A stretch of DNA of 64,000 nt from Psychromonas sp. SP041 (GCF_000470315.2 NZ_CBRF02000013.1:54224-118223); one strand, 5' to 3'. Numbered from the stretch's first letter, positions 52,720 through 61,421 are shown. The notes: generated by a model not told the origin, from the sequence alone. Translations and numbers: made by a program.

Positions 52720-53208
52720 TTTGATAAAAAACAGGTTTAATTACAAATGGCAATCCCACAGTTTCACAAACTTTACTGAAGCTAGAGTTTTCAGGTAAAG
52801 CATCAAGAAATAATGGTATTGGTACGTTTTTGTCTTTGAGCCATTTTTTCATAGTAATTTTATCTCTAAATCGCTCTAAATTTTCACTATTTCTTATATT
52901 TTGGCGCAATGAATCTGTCAGCTCTACGCAACCTTCGTCAAAACTAACAAAATAAACTTCAGCATACTGATCTCTAATTGGCTTTACTATCGAGAAAATT
53001 TCTTCAGTATTGTATTCAATAATCACTCCGTCATTAGCTTCGATAGAGACAGTATACTTGTGTGAAAAACAAGATGAGATTGTACTGGGTAAGCCAAGAT
53101 GCTCCTCTTTTGAGGCGATAAGTAATAAGTCATAACCATTCAAAGGCAGGGTTGAAAATTTACTTGGGTTAGCTGTCTAGTAGAAAGAAATATAATTGCC
53201 TTATTCAT
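52703..53208 (-). pseudogene. ATP-grasp enzyme remnant (frameshifted and 3'-truncated)
   Basis: The reading frame starts MNKAIIFLSTRQL at an ATG that overlaps the EamA-gene stop, then loses frame near 53180. In the next frame it continues NPSKFSTLPLNGYDLLLIAS and runs to CETVGLPFVIKPVFY, the typical pre-ATP-grasp and first ATP-grasp segment, before stopping at the end of the convergent wHTH gene. About two thirds of a normal 400-residue enzyme, including the catalytic ATP-grasp core, are gone. Such ligases join amino acids or carboxylates to amines. It was the last gene of the cassette and is certainly inactive. Confidence 0.78.
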
Positions 53209-54082
53209 CGTTCTTATCCTTAATATTATTTGGTTTTAAAATTAATTGGCACAACATCACTAACGCAATTAAAAATGTTAAACTGATTTCTAAAATAGAG
53301 AAATGCTGTTTTTCTATGAGTGCCATAAACATCAAGCACAAAATTGGAGTAAGTGGAGTAAATTGAGCAGTTAACTTAGGGCCCAAAGTTGTTATTGATT
53401 TTTGCATTAAAAACAAAGGAACAATGCTCCCTGTTACTGAAATCAAAAATAGTAATGACAAATCACTGGTGCTAATACTTTGATGGCTAATCGAATAGAC
53501 ACTGTAAAAACCACACAAAACTATTACCAAATAGAAGCGAATTGAAAGGATCTGTGGAACTGATATATCTGTTTTAGTATGGAGCATGGCACTTTCTCTC
53601 ATATAGAAAGAGGCAAAGACTGTTGAGGTAAGTGTTAAAGTAACACCTGTTATTGTGTCGACTAAGTTTGCATTAGACATCAAGAATGATATGAATACTG
53701 CGAGACTAATAGCCAACATGTTTATCGTCATTTCTAAAGATCTAACATCTCGATAATTATATAGAGAATTAAAGAATGAAAGACCAGAGAAAAAAACGAT
53801 TATGTAAGCTATTGGACTAATATATAAAACAACATAGAACGCTAATAATGTGTTCATAAGAGTAGAAATGTTAATTTTAAATACAAGCATTTTTTCTCTT
53901 AATAGAATATTTAATGTTTCCCTTAGATTTTTTATATTAATCAGAGTAAAAAAAACTGTAGCTATCCCATAGGTAATAAATGTAGAAACTATTGGATCAA
54001 CATTTTTTACGACTTTTGACATAAAAACAAATGAAATAGAAAAGAAGATACAAAAAGCAATAATTTCCTTATATTTACACAT
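53201..54082 (-). CDS. EamA/DMT-type transporter, 293 aa
   Basis: About ten membrane segments in two halves, each of five, as in the drug/metabolite transporter superfamily. The first half opens EIIAFCIFFSISFVFMSKVV. The second half contains SVTGSIVPLFLMQKSITTLG and AQFTPLTPILCLMFMALIE, typical of EamA. Members export amino acids and metabolites. I place the start at 54082 (MCKYKEI), where ATG overlaps the stop of the upstream flavoprotein remnant. The open frame extends further only through that remnant. Its end overlaps the ATP-grasp start. The gene looks intact. Confidence 0.75.
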   Translation of the reverse strand: MCKYKEIIAFCIFFSISFVFMSKVVKNVDPIVSTFITYGIATVFFTLINIKNLRETLNILLREKMLVFKINISTLMNTLLAFYVVLYISPIAYIIVFFSGLSFFNSLYNYRDVRSLEMTINMLAISLAVFISFLMSNANLVDTITGVTLTLTSTVFASFYMRESAMLHTKTDISVPQILSIRFYLVIVLCGFYSVYSISHQSISTSDLSLLFLISVTGSIVPLFLMQKSITTLGPKLTAQFTPLTPILCLMFMALIEKQHFSILEISLTFLIALVMLCQLILKPNNIKDKNDE

Positions 54083-54271
54083 AATGATTAAGTAGCCTTT
54101 TATCTGATTTTCGAAAAGAAAAAGCAATGTCGTCAACTATTTTTTTTGCCTGTGTAGCTGATGAGCGGACATAGTTAGTTATAGGAACCTCTCCTGTGGC
54201 AGGACCTCCAATAGCATACAAAGGAATATTGCTTGAGTCAGACAAGATTTAGTTTGTTGTTTAACTGTTTG
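54075..54271 (-). pseudogene. FAD/NAD(P)-binding oxidoreductase remnant (last ~55 codons)
   Basis: A frame with no start codes SSNIPLYAIGGPATGEVPIT, then NYVRSSATQAKKIVDDIAFS and ends at TAA. LYAIGGPATGEVP is like the end of FAD-NAD(P)-binding proteins (PF13454 type), where iygiGp.trG is conserved. Everything before it is missing and the LysE gene ends right beside it, so a deletion removed most of the gene. Its stop overlaps the EamA ATG, showing that it was part of the operon. Original activity, perhaps a monooxygenase, is only inferred. Confidence 0.55.
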
Positions 54272-54901
54272 TTAAAATAGATAAGAAATAAACATGTAAA
54301 TCCCCATCAATAACATAAGCCCTCCAAGTAACCGGTCAATTAAGTAAACCTTGCTGTCAAACAACACCTTTACTCTCGGAAGAGTGACAATAAAAATAAA
54401 CGTAAAATACCAGCTCATTTGGACTGAAATTATTAAGGCAATAATTAAAAAAAGCTTTTCAACCTCCATTGAAGGAGAAACGACAACTGAAAATAATGAA
54501 ATAAAGTAAATGGCTGCTTTGGGATTAAAAACATTAACCATGAGACCACTAAAAAATGCAGAAGTTGAAGTAGTATTTTTATTATCTAAGTTAGATAAGT
54601 GGCTACTTTTTAAAAAAGAACCTTTTATAGATTTATAACCTAGATACATGAGGTAGCACCCTCCAACTAGTCCAATAATTTGAGTTAAAAACCTAGAGTT
54701 ATGCAGGATCACTGCTAACCCAGTTAAAGAATAAGAGATGTGAAACAGTATTCCTACACAAACACCTATGCCGCAAATTACACCAGCCTTGCGCCCTTTA
54801 AGCAAAGTCGTTTGTGAAACGACAGCAAAATCAGGCCCTGGTGAAATAGAGGCCATTAAGTGAATGGTCAATATTGATAACAATGCTGCTGTAAAATCCA
54901 T
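54272..54901 (-). CDS. LysE/RhtB-family amino-acid exporter, 209 aa
   Basis: The N-terminus FTAALLSILTIHLMASISPGPDFAVVSQTTL is the family hallmark (SPGPdf). KAGVICGIGVCVGILFHISYS and GLVGGCYLMYLGYKSIKGSF follow, and FSGLMVNVFNPKAAIYFISLF contains the second signature NxxNPKaxlFF. Six membrane helices and a 209-residue length are typical. It exports basic or other amino acids. It sits between AlaX (nine bases upstream) and the flavoprotein remnant in a cassette with a second exporter, which suggests removal of a toxic amino acid. Intact. Confidence 0.92.
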   Translation of the reverse strand: MDFTAALLSILTIHLMASISPGPDFAVVSQTTLLKGRKAGVICGIGVCVGILFHISYSLTGLAVILHNSRFLTQIIGLVGGCYLMYLGYKSIKGSFLKSSHLSNLDNKNTTSTSAFFSGLMVNVFNPKAAIYFISLFSVVVSPSMEVEKLFLIIALIISVQMSWYFTFIFIVTLPRVKVLFDSKVYLIDRLLGGLMLLMGIYMFISYLF

Positions 54902-54909
54902 ACTGACTC

Positions 54910-55629
54910 CTAATTTATTGAATAACTTACTTTAATACGATCTTTCTTACGACGAATACGTGTGATTTTTAGGTTACTCAACTCAGATGTATTAGAAACA
55001 TGAGTGCCCCCACATGGAACGGGTAAAAACCCATCAATGGCAACCATTCTAATTTTTGTAGTTTGAGGAATAAATTTACTTAATAAAGGCCGGAGTGATT
55101 GAACTTCTGATAAGTTTAATTCGATAGATTGAACGGCTCTTGAGTTTTCCTTAGTAAGTTTCTGAATTTCCAGACTAATAAGCTCTAGAGAAAAACTATC
55201 ATTAGACCTTTCACTTTCTATCAATTCAATATATGAGGAATCAGGGTGATGATGCCCTTTAATGGGAGATAAATTATTGTTCATTTTTTCAAATATATGG
55301 GATATAAGATGGCCTGCTGTATGTGATTTAGCATTAAAAATACGACGTCCCATGTTAATGTTTTGAATACATTTTTCCCCTAACCATTCTTTGTTCATGG
55401 AGTTAGCTTTCATTAAATGAGCTACCCCTAATTCTGTAATTTCAACATAATCCACCATATGGTCTAGGCCATCGATGGTCATATATCCTAAATCACAAGG
55501 TTGCCCACCACTTTGAGGATAAAAAATAGTGTCGTCACAATACACAGCAATAGAATCATCCATGTGAACTATATTAGTAATTGTTGCGGCACTTACATCT
55601 AAATAAGTATTTGAAAGGTATTTGTTCAT
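54910..55629 (-). CDS. AlaX-type tRNA editing protein, 239 aa
   Basis: A free-standing homologue of the AlaRS editing domain. It has FYPQSGGQPCDLG near residue 36, the zinc/active-site motif HTAGHLISHIF (HxxxH), and VPCGGTHVSNTSEL (CxxxH). AlaX proteins hydrolyse wrongly charged Ser- or Gly-tRNA(Ala). Length fits the AlaX-M class. Its ATG overlaps the TGA of the upstream 2OG oxygenase frame. Within a cassette of amino-acid-modifying genes it could clear tRNA charged with an unusual amino acid, that is, self-protection (inference). All four metal-ligand positions are present. Confidence 0.9.
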   Translation of the reverse strand: MNKYLSNTYLDVSAATITNIVHMDDSIAVYCDDTIFYPQSGGQPCDLGYMTIDGLDHMVDYVEITELGVAHLMKANSMNKEWLGEKCIQNINMGRRIFNAKSHTAGHLISHIFEKMNNNLSPIKGHHHPDSSYIELIESERSNDSFSLELISLEIQKLTKENSRAVQSIELNLSEVQSLRPLLSKFIPQTTKIRMVAIDGFLPVPCGGTHVSNTSELSNLKITRIRRKKDRIKVSYSIN

Positions 55630-56459
55630 AGGGTTAACTCCATAATTGTAAGGCTTTTGATTCGTCCTCTAAACCAATGAAGCAAGACCATGTTAGCCTT
55701 GCCCCCTTTGACGATATTCTCAACAGAATGAATACGCGCAGGGTTAAATAAAATTAACTCACCTGTTTCTGGTGTAATCTCAAGATAGCCGTTATTCAAA
55801 TGATCTTCCTTTACGCCATAACTTCCTTCAATACGAATTTCATTGTATTCTTCTTTTGTCTCAGGCCATTCATGCCATCATCTCAACTCACCCCCTTGTT
55901 CTGACGTCTCTAAATAGACATTAGCTGCAAGTTGGTTGCTGATATTAGTTTTCATTTCATTCATTAAATCCCAACTGAATACATCATTATGGGGCTCAGC
56001 GTAAGAGCCTTCTTTAAACTCCCGAACTAAACCTGCGAAAAGCTTATGTCCTTCAATTTCAGCTAAGTTACAATGACTAGGCCATAAATCGCTTAATTCC
56101 AATCTGAATCGGTCAATTGGAGAAAGAAATGGGCTAACTTCTTTCCTCATTTCCTTAATCCACACTTTAGAGAACTCGCGGTAACGGTTAAGTGATTGTT
56201 CATCGTTCTGACACTCAAAGAAAGCTTGACCAATTCGACCAATTTTAGGAGCGTTGGCGTAACTACCAAAAAATTTACTTCTTCTTATTTTATCCGAGAT
56301 ATCTGCAGAGACTTGTTTGCAGAAATATCCTTTAATTCGCACCGCATCAATGGTTCGATTGAATAAGCCATCTAAATGCCATTTTTCTAATTCATTGGTA
56401 GCAATAATGTTGTCTTGTGGCTGGAGAGAAAGTGCTGCACTGATGTTTAATTGAGGCAT
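55626..56459 (-). pseudogene. 2-oxoglutarate/Fe(II) oxygenase interrupted by one TGA codon
   Basis: A 277-codon frame, in phase throughout except for TGA at codon 194. Before it: FKEGSYAEPHNDVFSWD supplies the H-x-D iron ligands (His157, Asp159) and ETSEQGGELR. After it: WHEWPETKEEYNEIRIEGSY, GELILFNPARIHSVENI with the distal His (about 244), and a later Arg (WFRG). Related enzymes have GGELrlW here, so TGA most likely replaces TTA (Leu). The final TGA overlaps the AlaX ATG, so operon layout is intact. Either a recent nonsense mutation or a sequence error. The substrate is probably an amino acid, given the neighbours. It is unrelated in detail to the PF10014 enzyme at the left end. Confidence 0.78.
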
Positions 56460-57378
56460 CTGATTACCTAGCGTTAATGTAGTTGCTTGTATGCTAAGTA
56501 ATTACTCAGTTGAAATAAAATACGAATTAATTTTAAATAAAAAAATAAACTTTGAATTATTCAAATAACCTTAAATTTTGATTGGTTCCCTATAGGTATG
56601 TTTGGACCCCTCGACGCTAACAACTAGCTTAGAATATTAACTGCTTAAGATATCTGCAATGTTGAAAACAAAACAAATATTTACAAAAAATAGCCATTAA
56701 CAATTGTTTATATGAATTTACATATTTTCGGTATTGTCAACTTAAGGTAATTTGAACCAATAACAGCTAAAAATTTAAAAGTAACCTATTAATATATCGT
56801 TGTGGAGTGAACCGTATTTCACAGCTAAATTTGTTATTTGGCCTTAAGTTGACAGCACCCTATCTGACCTCTTTTTAAAGCCTGTTTAAGTTTTTTGTTT
56901 AAAAATAGCTTGTTGTTTTTCTGCATGGCATTACTTTGTAAAGCAACGTTGATGTTCTGACCAAAGATTTTCTTATAAGCCCTGAGCGATCCTCTTTTCT
57001 ACCGCGTTACACCCATGATAAACCCCATTAAAAATACAATATAACTTTATTATTAAATATTTAAGCTTAAATAAAATTTACATGACTTATAAAGCAAATT
57101 TTCGTTAAATGTTGTATTGCGCTTCATTTACTCTAAAATTACCGCATCAAAACAGTATCTTGAAAGATGCATCGGCAATGATTTGTCTGAAATGGAGGTT
57201 TTTTCGGAGAGGTTAACCAATAATCGAGAGCGTCCAGGGAAAGAAGGATTTAATTTTAACCCTAAAATTTCGCAAGCTTGCAAACTTCAAATTTCTGTTT
57301 TGCTGATATGTACGCTATCGGAGTACTATTTTTTTTATGGTGCCATTTTTTACTTCAAATTATTTATGGAAAAATTCA
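56460..57378. other. intergenic region with MITE-like element
   Basis: About 920 bases without a supported gene. It must contain the promoter of the 2OG cassette (minus strand) and of the secreted HExxH protein (plus strand); neither matches consensus well. Apart from the 129-base element below, the stretch 56860-57000 has patches (such as NAVEKRIAQGL on the minus strand) that could be the worn end of a transposase, but I cannot identify it. An open frame at 57117-57431 begins with TTG and overlaps the next gene; I do not accept it. Confidence 0.5.
56730..56858. mobile_element. MITE-like element with 18-bp inverted ends
   Basis: GGTATTGTCAACTTAAGG at the left and CCTTAAGTTGACAGCACC at the right are inverted copies that differ at two or three bases and enclose about 93 bases of non-coding DNA. 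Size and ends fit a miniature inverted-repeat element. I see no clear target-site duplication, so it may be old or only an IS remnant. Confidence 0.5.
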
Positions 57379-58587
57379 ATGAAGAAATCTCTCGCTCTAA
57401 TAATAAGTTTATCAACTCTGTTTGTAGGTAACTCTATGGCGAAATCTATCGATGAATACAACGAAAGAGCAAAATTAATCGTACCAGCAGACGTTGCAAA
57501 TGTAATAGTAATTGAGCTGGCAAAAGAAACAATTGATAGCAAAACCAGCGAATACATTAAAGGTATTAATGCATTCAATGGAGCAAATGGAAAGGTAGCA
57601 TTAAAAAAGGTGCCTAAGCTTGAGTATTACGACGAAAATAAGGAATTCTTACCTGCATATAATCATCTTTATATAAATGCTCAAGCAGAAAGTTTAAAGT
57701 CTTCGTCGCATATAAATGCAATAACTAATGTATTTCAAGTTAAGAGCAAGGAAACTCCCTATGAATGTATCATTGTTTATAATACAGGAATAACTGACAC
57801 GACATTTGATCATGAACTAGGCCATTGCTTCAGCCAAATCTTATTTAAGCATGTAAAGGTTAAGAATCTTATTTTTGGAGAGGTTCATAAACCGCGCAAT
57901 AATTATAACGATAGTTATAGCGATTATCTATATGAATTATTCGCAGAATTCGCAGCTGCAACACGTACATACTATGTAGATGGAAATGCTGATTATATTA
58001 ATAAGCGCGTATTAGAAAATGAAAAGAAATATGGTTTAAATGTATACAAGGTAACCTCACCCGCACTTAAGAGGTTAAGTAAGTATTTAAATTATTATGG
58101 TACACAAAATAAAGATTTGTCGGCAACTGAGCAGATAGATCATATGATTAATAATGCTTATGGTTCTAATGAAAATCATAGCAGTAGACTTACTGTTGCA
58201 GAGTTTGTTGATAAGGGTTTTAAAGGCGTTTGGGCTGGGAAAGGAAATGAAGCCAATGAAGCAAATGAAGCAAATGGTCATTCGTGGACTATCGATTTAA
58301 CAATAAATAATGGATCTTTTAAAATTAAATACCCGTCGCTTAAGTGTGGTGGTGATTTAAAGTTAAAACACAGTGATTTAAATATGCTTTCGTTTGAAGA
58401 GGTGCTAACTTATGGCCACAAAAAGTGCCTTAATAATCGAAAGATAAACCTTTATATTAACAAATCAAATCGGAATGAATTAGTAATTGTTTATGATGAA
58501 GATGATAAAGATGATAAAGATGGTAAAGATGATAAAGATGGTAAAGATGATAAAGCTACGGGTATTCTAACAAAGCAAAATAACTAG
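57379..58587 (+). CDS. secreted HExxH (gluzincin-like) putative metallopeptidase, 402 aa
   Basis: A Sec signal peptide MKKSLALIISLSTLFVGNSMA is followed by a domain with TTFDHELGHCFSQILF (HExxH). YELFAEFAAATRTYY about 45 residues later can give the third zinc ligand. Residues about 295-305 are EAN triplet repeats. The C-terminal region (GHSWTIDLTINNGSFKIKYP) is beta-rich and could be a binding domain, and the tail is a D/K/G repeat (DDKDGKDDKDGKDDK). ATG at 57379 is preferred because it begins the signal peptide and has a GGA site. It resembles the membrane-anchored protein at 10.9 kb in motif layout. Activity is inferred. Confidence 0.68.
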   Translation: MKKSLALIISLSTLFVGNSMAKSIDEYNERAKLIVPADVANVIVIELAKETIDSKTSEYIKGINAFNGANGKVALKKVPKLEYYDENKEFLPAYNHLYINAQAESLKSSSHINAITNVFQVKSKETPYECIIVYNTGITDTTFDHELGHCFSQILFKHVKVKNLIFGEVHKPRNNYNDSYSDYLYELFAEFAAATRTYYVDGNADYINKRVLENEKKYGLNVYKVTSPALKRLSKYLNYYGTQNKDLSATEQIDHMINNAYGSNENHSSRLTVAEFVDKGFKGVWAGKGNEANEANEANGHSWTIDLTINNGSFKIKYPSLKCGGDLKLKHSDLNMLSFEEVLTYGHKKCLNNRKINLYINKSNRNELVIVYDEDDKDDKDGKDDKDGKDDKATGILTKQNN

Positions 58588-58610
58588 GTTTTGATGCGTT
58601 TGCACCAAGT

Positions 58611-58771
58611 TACTTTTATTTGGTGCATATATCGCCATTGATTTAGTCGACGGTGTTAAAGCGAAGAAAGACCAATACACGATGCTTGGAAATGGTTTGA
58701 ATGGCCGTGCTTCTACTGCTTTCTTTTACGCTATCGCTAAGAGCTTGATCACATTCATAACTTGTCTTTGA
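58611..58771 (+). pseudogene. gene remnant, about 50 codons
   Basis: A frame without a start reads FGAYIAIDLVDGVKAKKDQY, then TMLGNGLNGRASTAFFYAIA and KSLITFITCL before a stop. It has protein-like composition and regular codon use but no start, ribosome site or complete domain, so it looks like the end of a deleted gene. Identity unknown. The rest of the interval to 58969 holds nothing I can support. Confidence 0.35.
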
Positions 58772-59208
58772 ACAAAAAAGATCTTAGTTAACTCTTCTAT
58801 TTATTTTTATTTTTATTTTTGTCCTAGTATTAAAATCAAATATGTACTGGTTTAAATAATCAGGACACTTCAATAAAGGAATCCCCCTAACTTTAGTTGT
58901 TATGGCCGGAGAATCTTAGTTACAATTTATGACTTTCTAAGTCGCAATGAGCCCCAAAGCGAGCTAGAGATGAATGCTAACAAACACTCGTTTTGTATAA
59001 TTAATGATGTTCTTAATGACAGAACGGAAGGTAACGATGGTCAACGAGATACGGATTATTTATATGTTTGGTATGCTGCAGTTGGCAGTGCTGTAAGCAA
59101 TAACGGTGAACTGAAAAAGAGCGTTCACGAAACGCTCTTTAATGTTTGTCCTTCATGGAATGACGACCAAAACTAAAACCAATCCGCCATTAAGCGGATA
59201 ATTAGGGT

Positions 59209-59559
59209 TTATTTGTACATTAAACAGTGCTTAACAAGCTGTTCTTTAATAGATTGCCTTTCTCCTAATAAAAGAAGAGCAGTTATAATTATTCTATTAT
59301 CACGCTCATTTAGTTCATACAAAAGCCTATAACCATTTATATTCGCTTCGCGAATGCTCGTTAAGCCAGCTATATCAAAAAGGCTTGCTGAGACGGAGTA
59401 AATCAAAGGGTTGGCGCTAACGCTATCCTCAAAGATATTAATTGTATCTTCTATCTTGTCTAAAACTCTGATTTCATCATTCCATAGTGAAAAATGTGTA
59501 ATAGCAAGGTCTGTAGAATTACTAAAGGTCTCGGTGTATTCAATTACTGTTTGAATCAT
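59209..59559 (-). CDS. RelE/ParE-type toxin, 116 aa
   Basis: Size and layout fit the ParE/RelE plasmid-stabilisation toxins: FSLWNDEIRVLDKIEDTINI in the helical hairpin, ASLFDIAGLTSIREANINGYRLLYEL and DNRIIITALLLLGERQSIKEQ as the final strands. Members inhibit gyrase or cut mRNA; which applies here is unclear. It is the second gene of a pair and overlaps the antitoxin gene by 20 bases, typical of translational coupling. It stabilises the replicon by killing cells that lose it (established for the family). Confidence 0.8.
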   Translation of the reverse strand: MIQTVIEYTETFSNSTDLAITHFSLWNDEIRVLDKIEDTINIFEDSVSANPLIYSVSASLFDIAGLTSIREANINGYRLLYELNERDNRIIITALLLLGERQSIKEQLVKHCLMYK

Positions 59560-59821
59560 AATTGGTTGCTTCTTTTAGGGTTTGTTTACGTTGTGCTAAC
59601 CGATCCTTAAAAGAGCTTGATGAAATTACACTGCCTGCTTGCATATCGTTTTTAGCGAAGCTAACAAGCTTTAAAAGAGCAATCGCCTCTTCACGTTTCT
59701 CTCTTTCCGCAATGGATTCAATAACGTAAGCAGGTTTACCATTCTGTGTAATTATCAACGGCTCTTCTAACGGAAGATTCGCTGCATTTTTTTTCAAAAA
59801 ACTTACTGTTTCCACATGCAT
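59540..59821 (-). CDS. Phd/YefM-type antitoxin, 93 aa
   Basis: The N-terminal Phd fold is clear: VSFLKKNAANLPLEEPLIIT followed by QNGKPAYVIESIAEREK. The C-terminal 45 residues would wrap the toxin. It binds its own promoter as the autorepressor. An AAGGGG ribosome site precedes the ATG, and an inverted repeat suitable as its operator lies 25 bases upstream. Good match in size, order and sequence. Confidence 0.85.
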   Translation of the reverse strand: MHVETVSFLKKNAANLPLEEPLIITQNGKPAYVIESIAEREKREEAIALLKLVSFAKNDMQAGSVISSSSFKDRLAQRKQTLKEATNYDSNSN

Positions 59822-59845
59822 AACTTGTCCCCTTGGTTATTAAGA

Positions 59846-59878
59846 AGCGCATTATGTTAGTTATCACCATAAAGCGCT
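59846..59878. promoter_or_regulatory. operator-like dyad upstream of the antitoxin gene
   Basis: Imperfect 13-bp inverted repeat, AGCGCATTATGTT against AGCGCTTTATGGT on the other strand (11 of 13 match), with a 7-base spacer. Position just upstream of the antitoxin ribosome site fits Phd-type autorepression. The remainder of the 340-base gap to umuC shows no gene. Confidence 0.45.
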
Positions 59879-60161
59879 CCATAGAAGTCCTTGATAATTA
59901 ATGATGCAGTCTGCAGTACAGACATCACAATATAATTTCAATCAACAATATGATTATAACACGCCACGCTCATAGGTTCAAATAAAGCCTAAATATAGTC
60001 TCCTTTGTTTTGATGCATGAAAACGTACATAGGAATGACTTCACTTATGAAATAACCCATAGCTATATCTCAACTATCTTCCACGAAATCAGAAAGTCAG
60101 ATACTTACTTTAAAAGTCTAATACCTGAAAGGTATGAATGAAAAAGGTAATTGCAAGATTG

Positions 60162-61421
60162 TTAGCAAGAAATTATCGGAACATGATTCCAATTTGTTGT
60201 GTACTGAGGTGTTAATAGGTCTCGACGCATACCCCACTTTTCCTGTGTCCCTTGCGCTACAAAAAAAGCACTATCTTTTCCGTATCGTTCGTTAATTTTA
60301 TCTAGAACATTCATTAACGGCGCATTAGTTTGAGGAGGATTAAATAAGTCCCATTGCATATGGCTTTCGCTTGACAGTTCGATTAAACCAACTCCTATCT
60401 TGTGGTAAGAAACACCTGGTCTATAAAGGAGGTGGATATTTTCACTTATTGCTTTAAGTAAGTGAGCAGTATTATTTGTAGCGGGATAAAATTGTGTCAA
60501 AAACTTAAAGCTACATGGGTTATGATCAAAAGGACTGTTCGCCGAAAAAACCATTAGTGCTGAACACACTAGGCCTTGCTTTCTTGCTTTTTCTGCTGCA
60601 ATGCCCGCATGTTTTGCAAGAGCTTGATTTAAACTTTCACGATCATTAATCCTTTCCCCTAAACTTCTAGTTGAAAATATCTGTTTTTTGTCAGCCCTTA
60701 CACTGTCCCAATTTTTACAGGGTATACCATTAAGCTCTCTGATCGTTCGTTCTAGCTCAACATTAAATCCTGCTGCAGGTAAATTTTTTACATCTGCTTT
60801 ACTGAGTTGCCAAACATTTGTAATACCATTTTGCTTTAGTTTTTCGTTAGTTTTTCTGCCAATCCCCCATACATCTCCAGGACATAATTGCTCAAAAACT
60901 TCCTTTTTTAATTTTTCATCATCAAACACGCAAACGCCATTAAAGCCTGGCCACTTCTTAGCAACATGATTGGCCACCTTAGCTAAAGTAAGTGTTTTTC
61001 CTATTCCAACACAAACTGGAAGTCGATTTTCTTTCCAAACCGCTCGTCGTATTTTTTGCCCATGAAGCATTAAGTCAGGTATAGCCTTGTTGCATTCATT
61101 CAGGTTTAAGAAAGATTCATCAATCGAATATATATACTGTTCTGGTCCAAACCTTCCAATCACCTGCATCATTTTATGGGATAGGTCAGCATATAGCTCA
61201 TAATTAGATGAGCAAACGATAACCCCGTAATGTTCACAGAGGGATTTAACCTTAAAAAAAGGCTGGAACTTTTTAATTCCTAATTCAAGTGCTTGTTTAT
61301 TTGCAGCTACGATACACCCGTCGTTGTTTGACAAAACAATTATAGGCTTGCATCTCCATTCAGGCCTAAAGACCTGCTCAGCACTACAGTAGAAAGAATT
61401 GGCATCGATTAAAGCATACAT
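60162..61421 (-). CDS. umuC: UmuC, Y-family DNA polymerase V catalytic subunit
   Basis: A full-length 419-residue Y-family polymerase. YALIDANSFYCSAEQVF gives the first metal-binding Asp and SIDESFLNL the Asp-Glu pair. VGIGKTLTLAKVANHVAKKW and GDVWGIGRKTNEKLKQNGI are the palm/thumb motifs. The C-terminal little-finger region and MQWDLFNPP complete it. With processed UmuD it copies past DNA lesions at the cost of mutation. Its start overlaps the umuD stop by one base. The gene appears intact. It is in the same orientation as the umuC relic nine kilobases away. Confidence 0.96.
   Translation of the reverse strand: MYALIDANSFYCSAEQVFRPEWRCKPIIVLSNNDGCIVAANKQALELGIKKFQPFFKVKSLCEHYGVIVCSSNYELYADLSHKMMQVIGRFGPEQYIYSIDESFLNLNECNKAIPDLMLHGQKIRRAVWKENRLPVCVGIGKTLTLAKVANHVAKKWPGFNGVCVFDDEKLKKEVFEQLCPGDVWGIGRKTNEKLKQNGITNVWQLSKADVKNLPAAGFNVELERTIRELNGIPCKNWDSVRADKKQIFSTRSLGERINDRESLNQALAKHAGIAAEKARKQGLVCSALMVFSANSPFDHNPCSFKFLTQFYPATNNTAHLLKAISENIHLLYRPGVSYHKIGVGLIELSSESHMQWDLFNPPQTNAPLMNVLDKINERYGKDSAFFVAQGTQEKWGMRRDLLTPQYTTNWNHVPIISC

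Noticed and set aside
57117..57431. Open reading frame of 104 codons before the secreted HExxH gene
   Set aside because: It starts with TTG, overlaps the signal-peptide start of the next gene in another frame and has unlikely composition.
58970..59176. Open reading frame of 68 codons
   Set aside because: It has no clear ribosome site, and an AAGAGCGTT/AACGCTCTT terminator-like hairpin lies inside its end. I found no family resemblance, so it is left out of the gene list.
59840..59870. XerC/D (dif-like) site upstream of the toxin-antitoxin pair
   Set aside because: TTATGTTAGTT resembles a XerD half-site, but the XerC half and the 6-bp centre are absent. The inverted repeat there is better explained as an antitoxin operator.
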